Shown in pieces: positions 9,611 to 19,329 of a stretch of 64,000 bases of DNA. This DNA is from Akkermansiaceae bacterium (GTDB taxonomy: Bacteria; Verrucomicrobiota; Verrucomicrobiia; Verrucomicrobiales; Akkermansiaceae). The translations under genes were made by a program, and so were the position numbers. Where the stretch lies: the NCBI GenBank assembly GCA_903827375.1, contig CAIKHZ010000019.1, positions 1 to 64,000 of the forward strand. Direction: 5' to 3'. How positions within the stretch are numbered: the stretch's first letter is position 1; each line of letters opens with the position of its first letter. Below the pieces are notes generated by a model, which saw only the letters and a program-made list of their open reading frames with translations, ran no database searches and had not been told where the DNA came from.

Positions 9611-12600
9611 ATCGGAATGAGACCCGCCAAATTCCCATGACGCGGGAGCTGCCGTCCTGGCCCATGCCGGCGGAGACGAGCCAGTGGTCGCTGAGGTTGA
9701 TGGTGGCCGTGGATAGTGAGCCACTGGTGTACGGATCGGTCTCGGCGAGGCTGAAATCGACACTGTCGAACCAGCCGAGCAAGGGGCGGAGTTGGCGGGA
9801 GTAGGGCACCCGGCCGCGGCGGATTTCTTCAGCGAAGAGTTGAATGGCGCGCGAGGATGCTGCCTGGGTGTTTTCCAAGCCGGTGCTGGTCGTGCCGGTG
9901 GCCAGCAGGGTCATGATTTCATTTTCCGGCAGCGGTGGGTTGGAAGTCAGGACAAGTTGAGGATCGGACAGCCTGCCATAGGCATAGAAATTGACGCGAT
10001 AGGGGCGGGGTTCGGCGGTGCCGCGCAGTTCCAGGCTTGGATCGAAGCCGCTGCCGGGTGTGAATCGCAGCAACCCGGATTTGACTTTGAGCGTGCTGAA
10101 GGGCAAGGCTGCTGAAAAATTGGTTAGAGTGAGAGTGCCCTCGGGCTGAGGTTTTCCGAGGGTTCCGGCGAGGCGCAGGTTGGCATCGACGCGGCCGGTG
10201 GCGAGGTTGCCGTGGATGAGGAAGGGTTCCTGGGTGCGCAGGGCGAGGTTGAGGCTCCAGGCGTCAAAGGGCGCGGGCAGGGCGTGGATATAAGCTTGCG
10301 GGGCATCGATTTTAGGCAAAGCGGCGACGGCGGGAGCGGTGAAGGGCATGCCCATCGGCATGCCGATGGGCAGCAGTTCGATGTCGCGATAGAACAAGCT
10401 GTCCACGGCACCGACAGTTCCGGTTAGGGCGGCGGTTTGCCAGGGCCCTTGCAGGCGCAGATCGATATTGGCGCGAAGGATGAGCTGGTCGTTGCGCAAA
10501 AGCGGCAGATGGTCGCCGCGCAGGCGAAAATCCAGGGAGGCGGGCATGCCGTCGCTTAGGGCGAGAGTGCCTCCTCCGGTTAGGCTGCCGCCGGCGACCT
10601 TGGCTTGCAAGTTTTTGAGGGTCACGGTTTTGAGGGTCAGGTCGATATCGGCGGCGGCGGCTTTTACCTGGGGCAACTTGGGATCGTGGAAGACGATTCC
10701 CGCGTTGGTTAGGTGAAGGCTGCCGCGCAGGGCAGGCGCGGTGAATTTGCCGGCAGCACTGAGATTGCCGGTTAGCACGCCCGAAAGTTGCCTAGCCGAT
10801 GGCAGCAAGGAGGTGAATCGCGACAGGTCGAGGCGCGGTAGAGCGGCCTCCGCCGAGAATTCCTCATGGTCGAGGGTGTCGGGGGTGGTTGCCCAAGCGG
10901 CTGGGCGGAAAACCATCGAAGCCGATAGAACCGCCGGTGGGTAATCCGGCGTGGTCAGCGAGCCATTGAGGTTGAGGCGGTCGGCGGCGGACTTGAGGGC
11001 GAGTTTGAGTGCGGCCGGGGGGAGTTTGGGATTTGCGGCCGAGCGGATGTTGATGCATTCGAGAGAGGCATCGATGGCCGGTTCTGCGTAATTTCCCGAC
11101 AAGTTGATGTGGCATTGAGCGGTGGCGCGTGGGTCGAGTTGGTTGGTGACCGGCAGCCACGGTTGGAGCAGGCTGAGGGCGAGGACGCGGGATTGCAGGG
11201 TAACGGAGGCGGGGCGGGTGTCTTTGGCGAGAGTATCGCGCCATTGGGTAAAATCCCGAGGGACCGGCAGGCTGGCATAGCCTTCGGCGAGGAGTGTTTC
11301 GCCATCACGCCACGTGAAACTATCGAGGGTGAGCAGGCCATCTGCCAAGGCCACATCGCAGGCAAGCACTTGATTAGCAGTTAGGATCGTCAGTCCGTGT
11401 AAGGTCACGTTGGCGGGCCAGAGGGATTGGATCGGGACAGGGGGGGGAGCGGCGGGAATTTCCAGTTGTGGCCAGGTCCCCTGAAGACGATCCAGTGTGA
11501 GTGAGTGGGGGCCGTATTGAGTCGCCAAATGGCTCACTGTGATCTGTCCGGGCCAGACGTAGCTGACGGCGGCGGCGGCGGTTACGGGGGGCTTTCCCGC
11601 AGGTTGCCAAGCCGCGCGTGTGAGGGCCAGTTCGCCGCTGTGGCGGGCGTTGGACAGATCGCCGGTACCTCGCCACTCGCCTGTCAGATTCGCGCTACTG
11701 CCGGGGCTGATACCGATGGGTTCGAGCCAGCGGGCGATGCGGGAGGTGGAAAATTCGTCGAGGGAAAGCTCGCCGGAATAGGTGTAGTCGGAAGGGTTCA
11801 AGTGGGCGGTAAGTTTCAAGCCATCGAGGGTGAGTTCGGCGGTTGACGGGTGATCGGCTTGCCAGATGGCGTGCAGGGCGAGGGGGTTGGCGAGCGCCGG
11901 ATCAGCAGGGGTGAGGGTGGTGTCGAGGCTCGCCGTCTGGAAGGGCGGGTCGGTGCCGAAAATGCGGAACGAACCGTCGAGCGAGGATGGTGGCACGTCA
12001 GCATCGGGCCGAATGGCTTGGAAGCGTGCGGAGAGTTCGTGGAGCACTGCAGGCACGTCACTGAGGTGGAATGTGCCCGATCCAGCACCCGGCACGAAAT
12101 TGTGCGGGGTGCGGGTGAGGGCGAGGTTCGCATCTAACGAAAATGGTGAGCCCATGGCTTGTGCTTGGAGGTTGAGGGAGGCCCGGTCGCTGTTCAGCGT
12201 TCCGGCGACCCGCGCCTCGGGCATCGTCCAATCTCGCCACGAGATGGATTTGAGGGCGAATTTGAGGTGTCCAGTGACGGCACTCAGATCGGGCATGAGA
12301 TTGGCGGCGTCGAGGGTAAGCTCGGTCACGGTTGCCGACGCTGGAAGTTGGATGCCGAGCGACTCGGCTGTTTTCGCCAGATCCACCGAACCAGACTGTA
12401 GGGCAATGGTGGCTGCAGCAAGCCCGACACTGGTTTCAACGTGCAATACGGCCTCGTCAAGGCGGATGAGCGATTCGAGCGAAGGGCGGCCGACGGTCGG
12501 CAGATGCAAGGCCAGGCCGCTCAGGCCAAGGCCGGGGAGGAGAGTTAGTTGATCTAACGAAATTTCATCTCCACTCCACTCCAGACGGGTTGTTTGGGCG

Positions 12601-13214
12601 GGCCACTCGCGTCCGATCGGATCGGCGATAGCACCGATATTCAGGGTGATTGTGGAGCTGTCAGGCGCGTGGGACAGGCTGCTCGGTTGGAGCGTGAACG
12701 CGGGTTTACCGGCGTAGGTGGCGCTTAGGCTCATGTCTGCGAAATCCAATTGCAATGGGACAAATTGGGTCTGCACCCGGCGCAGGATTTCGATGATTCG
12801 GTCAAAATCTGGCCCGGGCTTGCCTTGGGTTTTTCGCACTGTGTGGGGATCGAGGCACAAGTCGGCGTGGACCCCTGCCAGCGACAGACCGTCGAACTTG
12901 CCGCGCAGCAGGCGTGACCATTGGTAATGGGGAGTGGCTCGCGCTACCGTTAGGGCGACGAGGGTGCCAGTACCCCGCAGGTTCAAGTCCGCCACCGCCA
13001 AGCCGCGGCTCAGGCTACCTTCGATGCGCAAGCCACCCTGAAAACCCGCGCTCTTGAGGATGGGTTTGGCAGCCAGTGGCAGCAACCAACGCAAGCCCGG
13101 ACCGTCGAGCCAGAGCAAGCCAACGATGAGAGCAAGCAAGCCCAAGACGAAACGCCGACGCCGACGCCGGGGGCTGCGGTGAGGACCGGCGGATTGAGGC
13201 GATGAGTGTGGCAC
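9609..13214 (-). CDS. TamB-like translocation/assembly protein (DUF490 C-terminal domain)
   Basis: 1201 aa, N-terminal TM anchor (RRRRFVLGLLALIVGLLWLDG), long beta-rich body, C-terminus LLATGTTSTGLENTQAASSRAIQLFAEEIRRG...; directly upstream of the Omp85 gene. Confidence 0.87.
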   Translation of the reverse strand: MPHSSPQSAGPHRSPRRRRRRFVLGLLALIVGLLWLDGPGLRWLLPLAAKPILKSAGFQGGLRIEGSLSRGLAVADLNLRGTGTLVALTVARATPHYQWSRLLRGKFDGLSLAGVHADLCLDPHTVRKTQGKPGPDFDRIIEILRRVQTQFVPLQLDFADMSLSATYAGKPAFTLQPSSLSHAPDSSTITLNIGAIADPIGREWPAQTTRLEWSGDEISLDQLTLLPGLGLSGLALHLPTVGRPSLESLIRLDEAVLHVETSVGLAAATIALQSGSVDLAKTAESLGIQLPASATVTELTLDAANLMPDLSAVTGHLKFALKSISWRDWTMPEARVAGTLNSDRASLNLQAQAMGSPFSLDANLALTRTPHNFVPGAGSGTFHLSDVPAVLHELSARFQAIRPDADVPPSSLDGSFRIFGTDPPFQTASLDTTLTPADPALANPLALHAIWQADHPSTAELTLDGLKLTAHLNPSDYTYSGELSLDEFSTSRIARWLEPIGISPGSSANLTGEWRGTGDLSNARHSGELALTRAAWQPAGKPPVTAAAAVSYVWPGQITVSHLATQYGPHSLTLDRLQGTWPQLEIPAAPPPVPIQSLWPANVTLHGLTILTANQVLACDVALADGLLTLDSFTWRDGETLLAEGYASLPVPRDFTQWRDTLAKDTRPASVTLQSRVLALSLLQPWLPVTNQLDPRATAQCHINLSGNYAEPAIDASLECINIRSAANPKLPPAALKLALKSAADRLNLNGSLTTPDYPPAVLSASMVFRPAAWATTPDTLDHEEFSAEAALPRLDLSRFTSLLPSARQLSGVLTGNLSAAGKFTAPALRGSLHLTNAGIVFHDPKLPQVKAAAADIDLTLKTVTLKNLQAKVAGGSLTGGGTLALSDGMPASLDFRLRGDHLPLLRNDQLILRANIDLRLQGPWQTAALTGTVGAVDSLFYRDIELLPIGMPMGMPFTAPAVAALPKIDAPQAYIHALPAPFDAWSLNLALRTQEPFLIHGNLATGRVDANLRLAGTLGKPQPEGTLTLTNFSAALPFSTLKVKSGLLRFTPGSGFDPSLELRGTAEPRPYRVNFYAYGRLSDPQLVLTSNPPLPENEIMTLLATGTTSTGLENTQAASSRAIQLFAEEIRRGRVPYSRQLRPLLGWFDSVDFSLAETDPYTSGSLSTATINLSDHWLVSAGMGQDGSSRVMGIWRVSFR

Positions 13215-13445
13215 TTAGTTGGTCAATTTTGCGCAGGCCGGGGTGGTGTGTCAAGCCCAGTTCCGAGGCAAACTCCGCCGATCCGCCGCAGACAGATTCC
13301 TAACCGAATCTTGGTGTTTTCAGTCCTGCATCCCGCCAACTGAGGCAAATCCATAACACATACGTCTGGGTTAGGTGGACAAATGCTGGCCTGCGGAATG
13401 GGCGCTGGAATCGTCGGGCGGAATTGACATCGCTCCGCAACTGGT

Positions 13446-14534
13446 GTGGCATGGGGCGTGGCCAAAACCCCAGAAAATCATTCTCCGGCTGTTATTGGCC
13501 GTAACGACCCTTGTCCATGCGGCAGCGGCAAGAAATACAAGAAATGCTGCTTGGAGAGCGATGCCGCAGTCCAAGCTAACAAATTATCGCCTGATCAGCT
13601 GTCGCCATGGTCGAGGGATGCGGTCGAAGCGCTCAAGAACAAATGGACAGACGACAAAGTCGCCTGTTTAGGGACAGCTGAGATTGTCACGAGACTCGAA
13701 GAGCTTGGAATTGACGGATGCGAAACCACCTTTGTTGAATTGACTGGCGGTCGCACCGCGGCGATGAGCATTTTCGGCGATTGGGTCGGATCGCTAACCA
13801 CGCCACCGGAGGAAGGGGATGAAGATTTTATGCGTCTGGCGGCCTGTGAATTATGGAAGCGCTATCGCCCGGAGCATCCATCTGCGGAAATGATAGACGG
13901 ATGGGTGATTGAAGGCTACCAACGGCTCGAAGCCAACAAAGAAGGTGAGGTGGCGGACGTCTGGCTGCGGCTGTGGGAACATGTCCGCCTCAAGATTGAA
14001 CCCTGGATGACCACCTACAGTGCCGCCGACCCCGTATTCGAAATCTCACAGTTTTTCGGGATTTGGATTCAGGATTTCATCATGGTAATTGGCAATGAGT
14101 CGATTAACAGCGCAAAGTACACGGAGATAGGCATCCGCTTGATCGGTGAGGTGCTGCATCAGTTCGTCGATGAGAGTTTGGATGCTGTCCTTAACCTCCG
14201 CTGCGACCTCGGTCGGCTGCTATGCCGGGCTGGACGTTGTGAGGAAGGTCAGGCAATGTTTCAAGCCATCATCAATGAGCATCCCGAGCAATCCTGCGGC
14301 TATATCGAGTTGGCTGATGAATTGGGGCGGGCAAAGCAAGAGGATGCGGATATACCCCGCGCGATTGCCCTCCTCGAACAGGCGCTGGCGTACCCGGTCA
14401 TTGATGCCGCCGACTGGCATGTCGAAGATCGTCTGGCTGACCTGAGGCAGGAACTGGGCAGGCGCACGTTGAGCATTCTGGGGCTGAAGTTCAGTGCTTC
14501 GAAGCGAGTAGCAGATTGCCCTCCATTTGACTGA
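13446..14534 (+). CDS. SEC-C motif (zinc-binding) domain protein
   Basis: N-terminal VIGRNDPCPCGSGKKYKKCC; tetratricopeptide-like C-terminal half. Confidence 0.85.
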   Translation: MAWGVAKTPENHSPAVIGRNDPCPCGSGKKYKKCCLESDAAVQANKLSPDQLSPWSRDAVEALKNKWTDDKVACLGTAEIVTRLEELGIDGCETTFVELTGGRTAAMSIFGDWVGSLTTPPEEGDEDFMRLAACELWKRYRPEHPSAEMIDGWVIEGYQRLEANKEGEVADVWLRLWEHVRLKIEPWMTTYSAADPVFEISQFFGIWIQDFIMVIGNESINSAKYTEIGIRLIGEVLHQFVDESLDAVLNLRCDLGRLLCRAGRCEEGQAMFQAIINEHPEQSCGYIELADELGRAKQEDADIPRAIALLEQALAYPVIDAADWHVEDRLADLRQELGRRTLSILGLKFSASKRVADCPPFD

Positions 14535-15609
14535 CACGGTAGCCGGTGCCAAAGAGAAGTGGACTTGTGGGTTGTGTGGCGACATAGGCTTGTCGCAAGT
14601 CGTCCTGCTGGTACTTGGAGAAGAGCTCGATGGGCTGTTCGTAAACCCCGAAATACCGCATCGTCCAGCCCTCTGTGAAACAGCGGAGAGGAATGCCAGA
14701 ATCGTCCTGCAGGATGACCTGTGATTGGGTCAGAAAGAATTCCCGAGATTGCGAAAATCTGTCGCTGTGCATCAGGTACGACGCGGCCTTGAAATATGTG
14801 ATGTTTCCCCCGAGACCAGCCAGCCACTTGCGACACCCGCTACTGAATCCGGCGTTGGACAAATCCGCCTCGATATAGCAGGCCCGATGGGATAGGCCCG
14901 CAGCATCGCAAAACCGCAATTCAACCCCTGGCTTGCCTCCGACGGCGAAGCGGTTGACGGATTCAACCCGGCCGCCGGTAAGCGCCACGGTGCTGAGCAA
15001 AATCGGTGTCACACCCCGCAGGGCGATCCAATGAAGATCGGAACGCATATCTTGGGTGATGAAATACCCGCTTTCTAATTGTGTGCGAGTGGCCTGCCTG
15101 AAGGCCGCGAGCACGGCTAACACCTCGCCGGGCGGCATCGATTCCAACGCCGGTACCTCACCCGCTGATTCCAGTCCCATCAGCACGTAGGTCCGCGCTT
15201 GCGGAAACATGGCACTCACGTGAAGCAGGTCCGGCCCCCCGAACGGATATAGCACCGTCTCGCCGTCACCGAAGTTGGGTGCAAGCTCGCTGTTTGACCA
15301 AGAGCGCATGTGGTTCAGTCGCAAGGTGGACAACCCCCAAACGGCCCTCATTTCGCGGCGGTGCGCCTGATATTCTTCCGTCTGCTGGATGGCTGACAAG
15401 GTGGCACCGTTGCGCACCGGCATTCCCGCTAGAAACAGCCCGATATCGTTTGGTTCTGCCTTGCCTAACGCCATGGGGAAACTGCCGGGCGACTCGGCAT
15501 CTCGTTGGTGCGGATCTTGCACAGCGGACGGCTCAAGTGGACCGCAGGAAGCGAGACAACTGAGGATCGGCAGGATGATAAGGTGGATTCCCAGAGGGGT
15601 GTGTTTCAT
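14491..15609 (-). CDS. Uncharacterized secreted lipoprotein
   Basis: 372 aa, signal peptide with lipobox-like LSCLASC; no family recognised. Confidence 0.7.
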   Translation of the reverse strand: MKHTPLGIHLIILPILSCLASCGPLEPSAVQDPHQRDAESPGSFPMALGKAEPNDIGLFLAGMPVRNGATLSAIQQTEEYQAHRREMRAVWGLSTLRLNHMRSWSNSELAPNFGDGETVLYPFGGPDLLHVSAMFPQARTYVLMGLESAGEVPALESMPPGEVLAVLAAFRQATRTQLESGYFITQDMRSDLHWIALRGVTPILLSTVALTGGRVESVNRFAVGGKPGVELRFCDAAGLSHRACYIEADLSNAGFSSGCRKWLAGLGGNITYFKAASYLMHSDRFSQSREFFLTQSQVILQDDSGIPLRCFTEGWTMRYFGVYEQPIELFSKYQQDDLRQAYVATQPTSPLLFGTGYRVSQMEGNLLLASKH

Positions 15610-15886
15610 CGCGTTGTTGTTTGTTATGTTGTGTTTGTTAGAGTATTATGGCCATATCCGACGCGATGGCCTCTGCCATGCCTTTGGGGGAAGCGGGCTT
15701 CCTCAAACGGATGGAAAAGCCAGCTTCGCCGAAGGTCATCGTCCATTCTATAACCGCTCAGGGATAGCTTCGATTGTCGCGGCATGAGGTGTGGGTTGTC
15801 ATTGGATTTAGGAAAGGCTGCCCTGCATTTTCTCGACGCCAGGAGCGGGCCGCCTGCAACTCCACCCTGCGCGAAAATTCAGTTAG

Positions 15887-15912
15887 CCGCTATATGGTGA
15901 ATCCCTACTCCC
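15887..15912 (+). promoter_or_regulatory. Repeated promoter-like motif, copy 4
   Basis: CCGCTATATGGTGAATCCCTACTCCC. Confidence 0.35.
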
Positions 15913-16375
15913 GATGATTGTCAATATCACCCGAAGACCGCTTGAGCCATGCCATGGCTGTTTGTCTCGGCCATGCAAGACAGAAAAGCGCAAGGTTCTG
16001 AAATAGTCCTCCGGCCTCCAACTTGCCGCGTGACACGTTCCCTCCATGATGCTAGACCCCTCCTAGCCTGCCTTGCCCAACCTGGTTTTCGGGAATCTCC
16101 GGTCCCACATCACCGGGCAAACGGCTCGGTATCCTGATGTTCCAATCGGGTACAAAGCCCGCAGACAAGCCACCTCCCGGTTCCCATATTCGATAGCTGT
16201 TGCACATGACGCAATCTACCCAGCTGAGTGCGACCTTCACGAAGAATTTTTTCGCACGGCCCTGTTTGTAGGCTGGTAGTGAAGCCGTGGGCCGGGCTTC
16301 GCCGAACATCATCAGGGATTTCGTCAATGATTGGCTGGACATGTATGGGCTGGGAATTTAAGACGAACCCTGCAC

Positions 16376-17428
16376 ATGTCCATATCTCACATTCCTACTC
16401 TTGGCGCGGTAACCCTATGTCTGGTCGCTAGCTCCTGCTCGTTGAGGAATCAATCCGCGCAGGTCAGCAGCAAGACGCCAGACACCGCCGGGCTCGTGTT
16501 CGTCGGCGACATCATGCTCGCCGACCGGCCCGGCCAATGCATCGCCCGGGGGATGGATCCGTTCAACGAATTCGCCGGCATCTTGAAGGCTTCCGATGCC
16601 AGCATAGGCAACCTCGAATGCGTCGTGTCCACCAAAGGCAAGCCCATGGTAGGCAAGTCTTGGACCTTCCAGCCCAACCCGCGTGTTCTGCCCATGGTGG
16701 CACGGCACTTCGATGTCGTGTCGCTAGCCAACAACCACACCGGCGACTTCGGAAATGATGCCTTTCTGGAACAGCTTGATCTGCTCGACCAATATCACAT
16801 CGCTCACATCGGTGGCGGCCGAAACGCCCCCGAAGCGCGAACGCCGCATATTCTAACGATTAACGGCCTGCGCATCGCCCTGTTGGCTTACAACGAGATC
16901 CATCCACGCGAGTTCGAAGCTGGCCCTTGCCGACCCGGTGTCGCTTGGGGCGTGGACGAGCAAGTGATAGCCGACGTCAAAGCCGCGCGCTCTATTCACA
17001 AGGCCGATCTGGTGATTCCTTTCATGCATTGGGGTGATGAACATGAGCCGGTCAGCCAGCGCCAGAGACAGTTCGCGCGGCAAATGATCGACGCTGGGGC
17101 GGATGTCATCGTCGGCAGCCATCCGCACCGCACACAAGGCGCGGAGTATTACAAGGGCAAGCTCATCGTCTATAGCCTCAGCGATTTCGTCTTTGATGGC
17201 TTCAAGGAAGGTCCTCCGCGCTACGGTTGGCTCCTGCGCCTGCGCCTCGACCGCCAAGGACTCACCACCTGGGACACCGTGGTCTCTCACGTGGACGACG
17301 ACGGGATTCCTCATCTGGAAAAGCTAACAGCCTCACCTGCCGGGGACGCCCGCAAAGGCACCATCGGCATGAAACGCGCGCTGGCCGATTCACCGGTTAG
17401 ATCAAGAGTGACGCCGCACTTTCCCTAG
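16376..17428 (+). CDS. CapA-like (poly-gamma-glutamate capsule synthesis-type) metallophosphatase family lipoprotein
   Basis: VFVGDIMLADRPG, GNLECVVSTKG, SLANNHTGDFG, VIPFMHWGDEHEPVSQRQRQFARQMIDAGADVIVGSHPHRTQGAEYYKGKLIVYSLSDFVFD; N-terminal lipobox-like CLVASSC. Confidence 0.9.
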   Translation: MSISHIPTLGAVTLCLVASSCSLRNQSAQVSSKTPDTAGLVFVGDIMLADRPGQCIARGMDPFNEFAGILKASDASIGNLECVVSTKGKPMVGKSWTFQPNPRVLPMVARHFDVVSLANNHTGDFGNDAFLEQLDLLDQYHIAHIGGGRNAPEARTPHILTINGLRIALLAYNEIHPREFEAGPCRPGVAWGVDEQVIADVKAARSIHKADLVIPFMHWGDEHEPVSQRQRQFARQMIDAGADVIVGSHPHRTQGAEYYKGKLIVYSLSDFVFDGFKEGPPRYGWLLRLRLDRQGLTTWDTVVSHVDDDGIPHLEKLTASPAGDARKGTIGMKRALADSPVRSRVTPHFP

Positions 17429-17606
17429 ACCCTGCCCGATATGGGTCCAGAACCATTTGCCATGCAGTGCGCTGCGGGCAGTCGGAAATGTGCAATCGTC
17501 TAGCGCTCGAGTGCGAACTGCTAAGCTGCCCATAGCCTGCTCTTTTCTGCGCATATTCTGCTTGCCAGGTTCACGATATATGTGTCAATCGCTGACAGTC
17601 AGAGCC

Positions 17607-17774
17607 ATGTTGTCGATGGCCCGGCGGAAAACCCGGATGGACGAGTCGGAATTCGACCGTCTGGCCAAGGAAGAACAAGCCATGCGGGAAACCGTGCGGC
17701 AACAAGGCCGTTTATTCTCCGCCAGTGATCGCCTGGCGCGGGATGAACTTCATGACCGCCATGCGCTTCATTGA
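17607..17774 (+). pseudogene. Antitoxin-like small ORF, possible VapB remnant
   Basis: MLSMARRKTRMDESEFDRLAKEEQAMRETVRQQGRLFSASDRLARDELHDRHALH overlapping the start of a PIN-like ORF. Confidence 0.35.
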
Positions 17775-17916
17775 CACGAACGTGCTGCTGCATTCGATCA
17801 GCATGCAGCCAGCGGAAGCCGCCAAAGCCGAAGTGGCCCGGGAGATTCTCTTGAACCGCGATCTGATGTCGTCCCGGACACCGCCAGCAGCCAGACCAAG
17901 CGCTTCGGCCGAGTGA
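17761..17916 (+). pseudogene. Truncated PIN-domain (VapC-type) toxin N-terminus
   Basis: MRFIDTNVLLHSISMQPAEAAKAEVAREILLNRDL matches the first beta strand/Asp of PIN proteins, then ends early. Confidence 0.5.
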
Positions 17917-18144
17917 TGGTGACAGACGAGTCCATGATGCCACTTGGCCACCCCTGCCCATCGCTCGGGGCCATCTCTTTGCGATGAAGATCCGTAACCC
18001 TGCCAATCACACCTCTCGCCTGGTTTGAGGCTCGACCTTGTCAATGTTCAAGTTACTGCCCCCTCCATACCCGCCACGGGTTCCGAGCTAGCGTCTTCAA
18101 GTCTTGGATTTTGGGTCTGAGGCGCGGCCTCGTTAGGATCTGGC

Positions 18145-19110
18145 TCACCAGCGCAAATCTCCCACCACCGGCCAGTGATCGGATCCGAGGTCTGGCCCGG
18201 TCCAGCGGGCCTCGGTGCCGATCGGCCCGCTGAGCAGGATCTGGTCGATGGGAATGGCCACCAGCGGGATGTTCCGCCGCCATGTTGCGCTAAAACCCCG
18301 GCCCAGCATGCTGTTGCGCAAGCCGACATTTTGCAAGGGGGCAACCGCATGGCTCCAGGGCGTGGCATTGAAGTCGCCCGCCACGACGACCGGTCGGGTT
18401 TCGCCGAGCAGTTGTTTGGCGAGTTCCTTGAAGGCGTCGTCGCGAGCCTCGGAGAAGTCCGCCGATAGAGGGGAGGGCGGATGCATGCCGAAAAAGAGCA
18501 GCTCCCGGCCATCCACATCAAGTGTCACTTGCACCATCGTGATGCCATGGAAGCGGCTAGGCACTAGGACGTGTCCGACAATGGGATACTTGGAAAACAA
18601 GGCAAAACCAAAGTTGAGGGTTTCCGCGTGGATGATGCTGTGAGGCATTGTGGTTTTCAAGGGATCGAGGCCGAGTGCCCAAGATGGTGTGACCTCAGGG
18701 AAAAACGCGATATCGGGGTTCGTTTGTTGGACCCAGTGCAAGGTATCGGCGTAGCGAGTGTTGGTGAGCAGGACATTGAAACTGAGCACCCGCAGCGGCC
18801 GAGAGAGGAGTGGAGCATCCTTCTGGGGGATGCAATAGGGTGCCAAATTCCAGCAGGGAAGGATCAAAAACACGGCCGGCAGCAACGCCCAGCGGAACCG
18901 CCGCAGGACGAGCAGTCCGAGCAAGCACAGCACTTGAAACCCGAAGTACTGCCCCTGGAAATTGCTGCACAGGTCAAAGATCCACCAGTGCGCACCGCCT
19001 AGCCCTAACAAGGATACCCCGCCGCCGACCAGCGATAACAGGACCACCGCACACCACCCGCACAACAGCCCACGCGCCGTGCCCAAATTTCTAACCATCC
19101 AACTGCCCAT
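18145..19110 (-). CDS. Membrane-anchored endonuclease/exonuclease/phosphatase (EEP) family protein
   Basis: LSFNVLLTNTRYADTLHWVQQTNPDIAFFPEV, VVVAGDFNATPWSHA, GPDLGSDHWPVVGDLRW; N-terminal TM segments. Confidence 0.88.
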   Translation of the reverse strand: MGSWMVRNLGTARGLLCGWCAVVLLSLVGGGVSLLGLGGAHWWIFDLCSNFQGQYFGFQVLCLLGLLVLRRFRWALLPAVFLILPCWNLAPYCIPQKDAPLLSRPLRVLSFNVLLTNTRYADTLHWVQQTNPDIAFFPEVTPSWALGLDPLKTTMPHSIIHAETLNFGFALFSKYPIVGHVLVPSRFHGITMVQVTLDVDGRELLFFGMHPPSPLSADFSEARDDAFKELAKQLLGETRPVVVAGDFNATPWSHAVAPLQNVGLRNSMLGRGFSATWRRNIPLVAIPIDQILLSGPIGTEARWTGPDLGSDHWPVVGDLRW

Positions 19111-19329
19111 GCCGCGAGTCTGACTGATAGCTGCCTATTGAGCAAGCCCGAGGCTCTCCGAATCATCGATTCGTGGTAGGGCGGAGCCGGGTTTTGAGAA
19201 ACTACGCTACCCTCATCCTCAATGGGCCCCTCTGCCCACGGAAGCCGTTAACGCCGGAGCGCCTGCCTGAAACCCGGAATTTCCCAAATTCGTGATTTTC
19301 ATGAGGGAGGAAAGCCGTCATGCTGGGGC

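Noticed and set aside
9518-9763. N-terminal extension of the Omp85 ORF up to 9763
   Set aside because: Overlaps the tamB 3' end and the repeat tract, no signal peptide; start at 9517 preceded by GAGGGA is more plausible.
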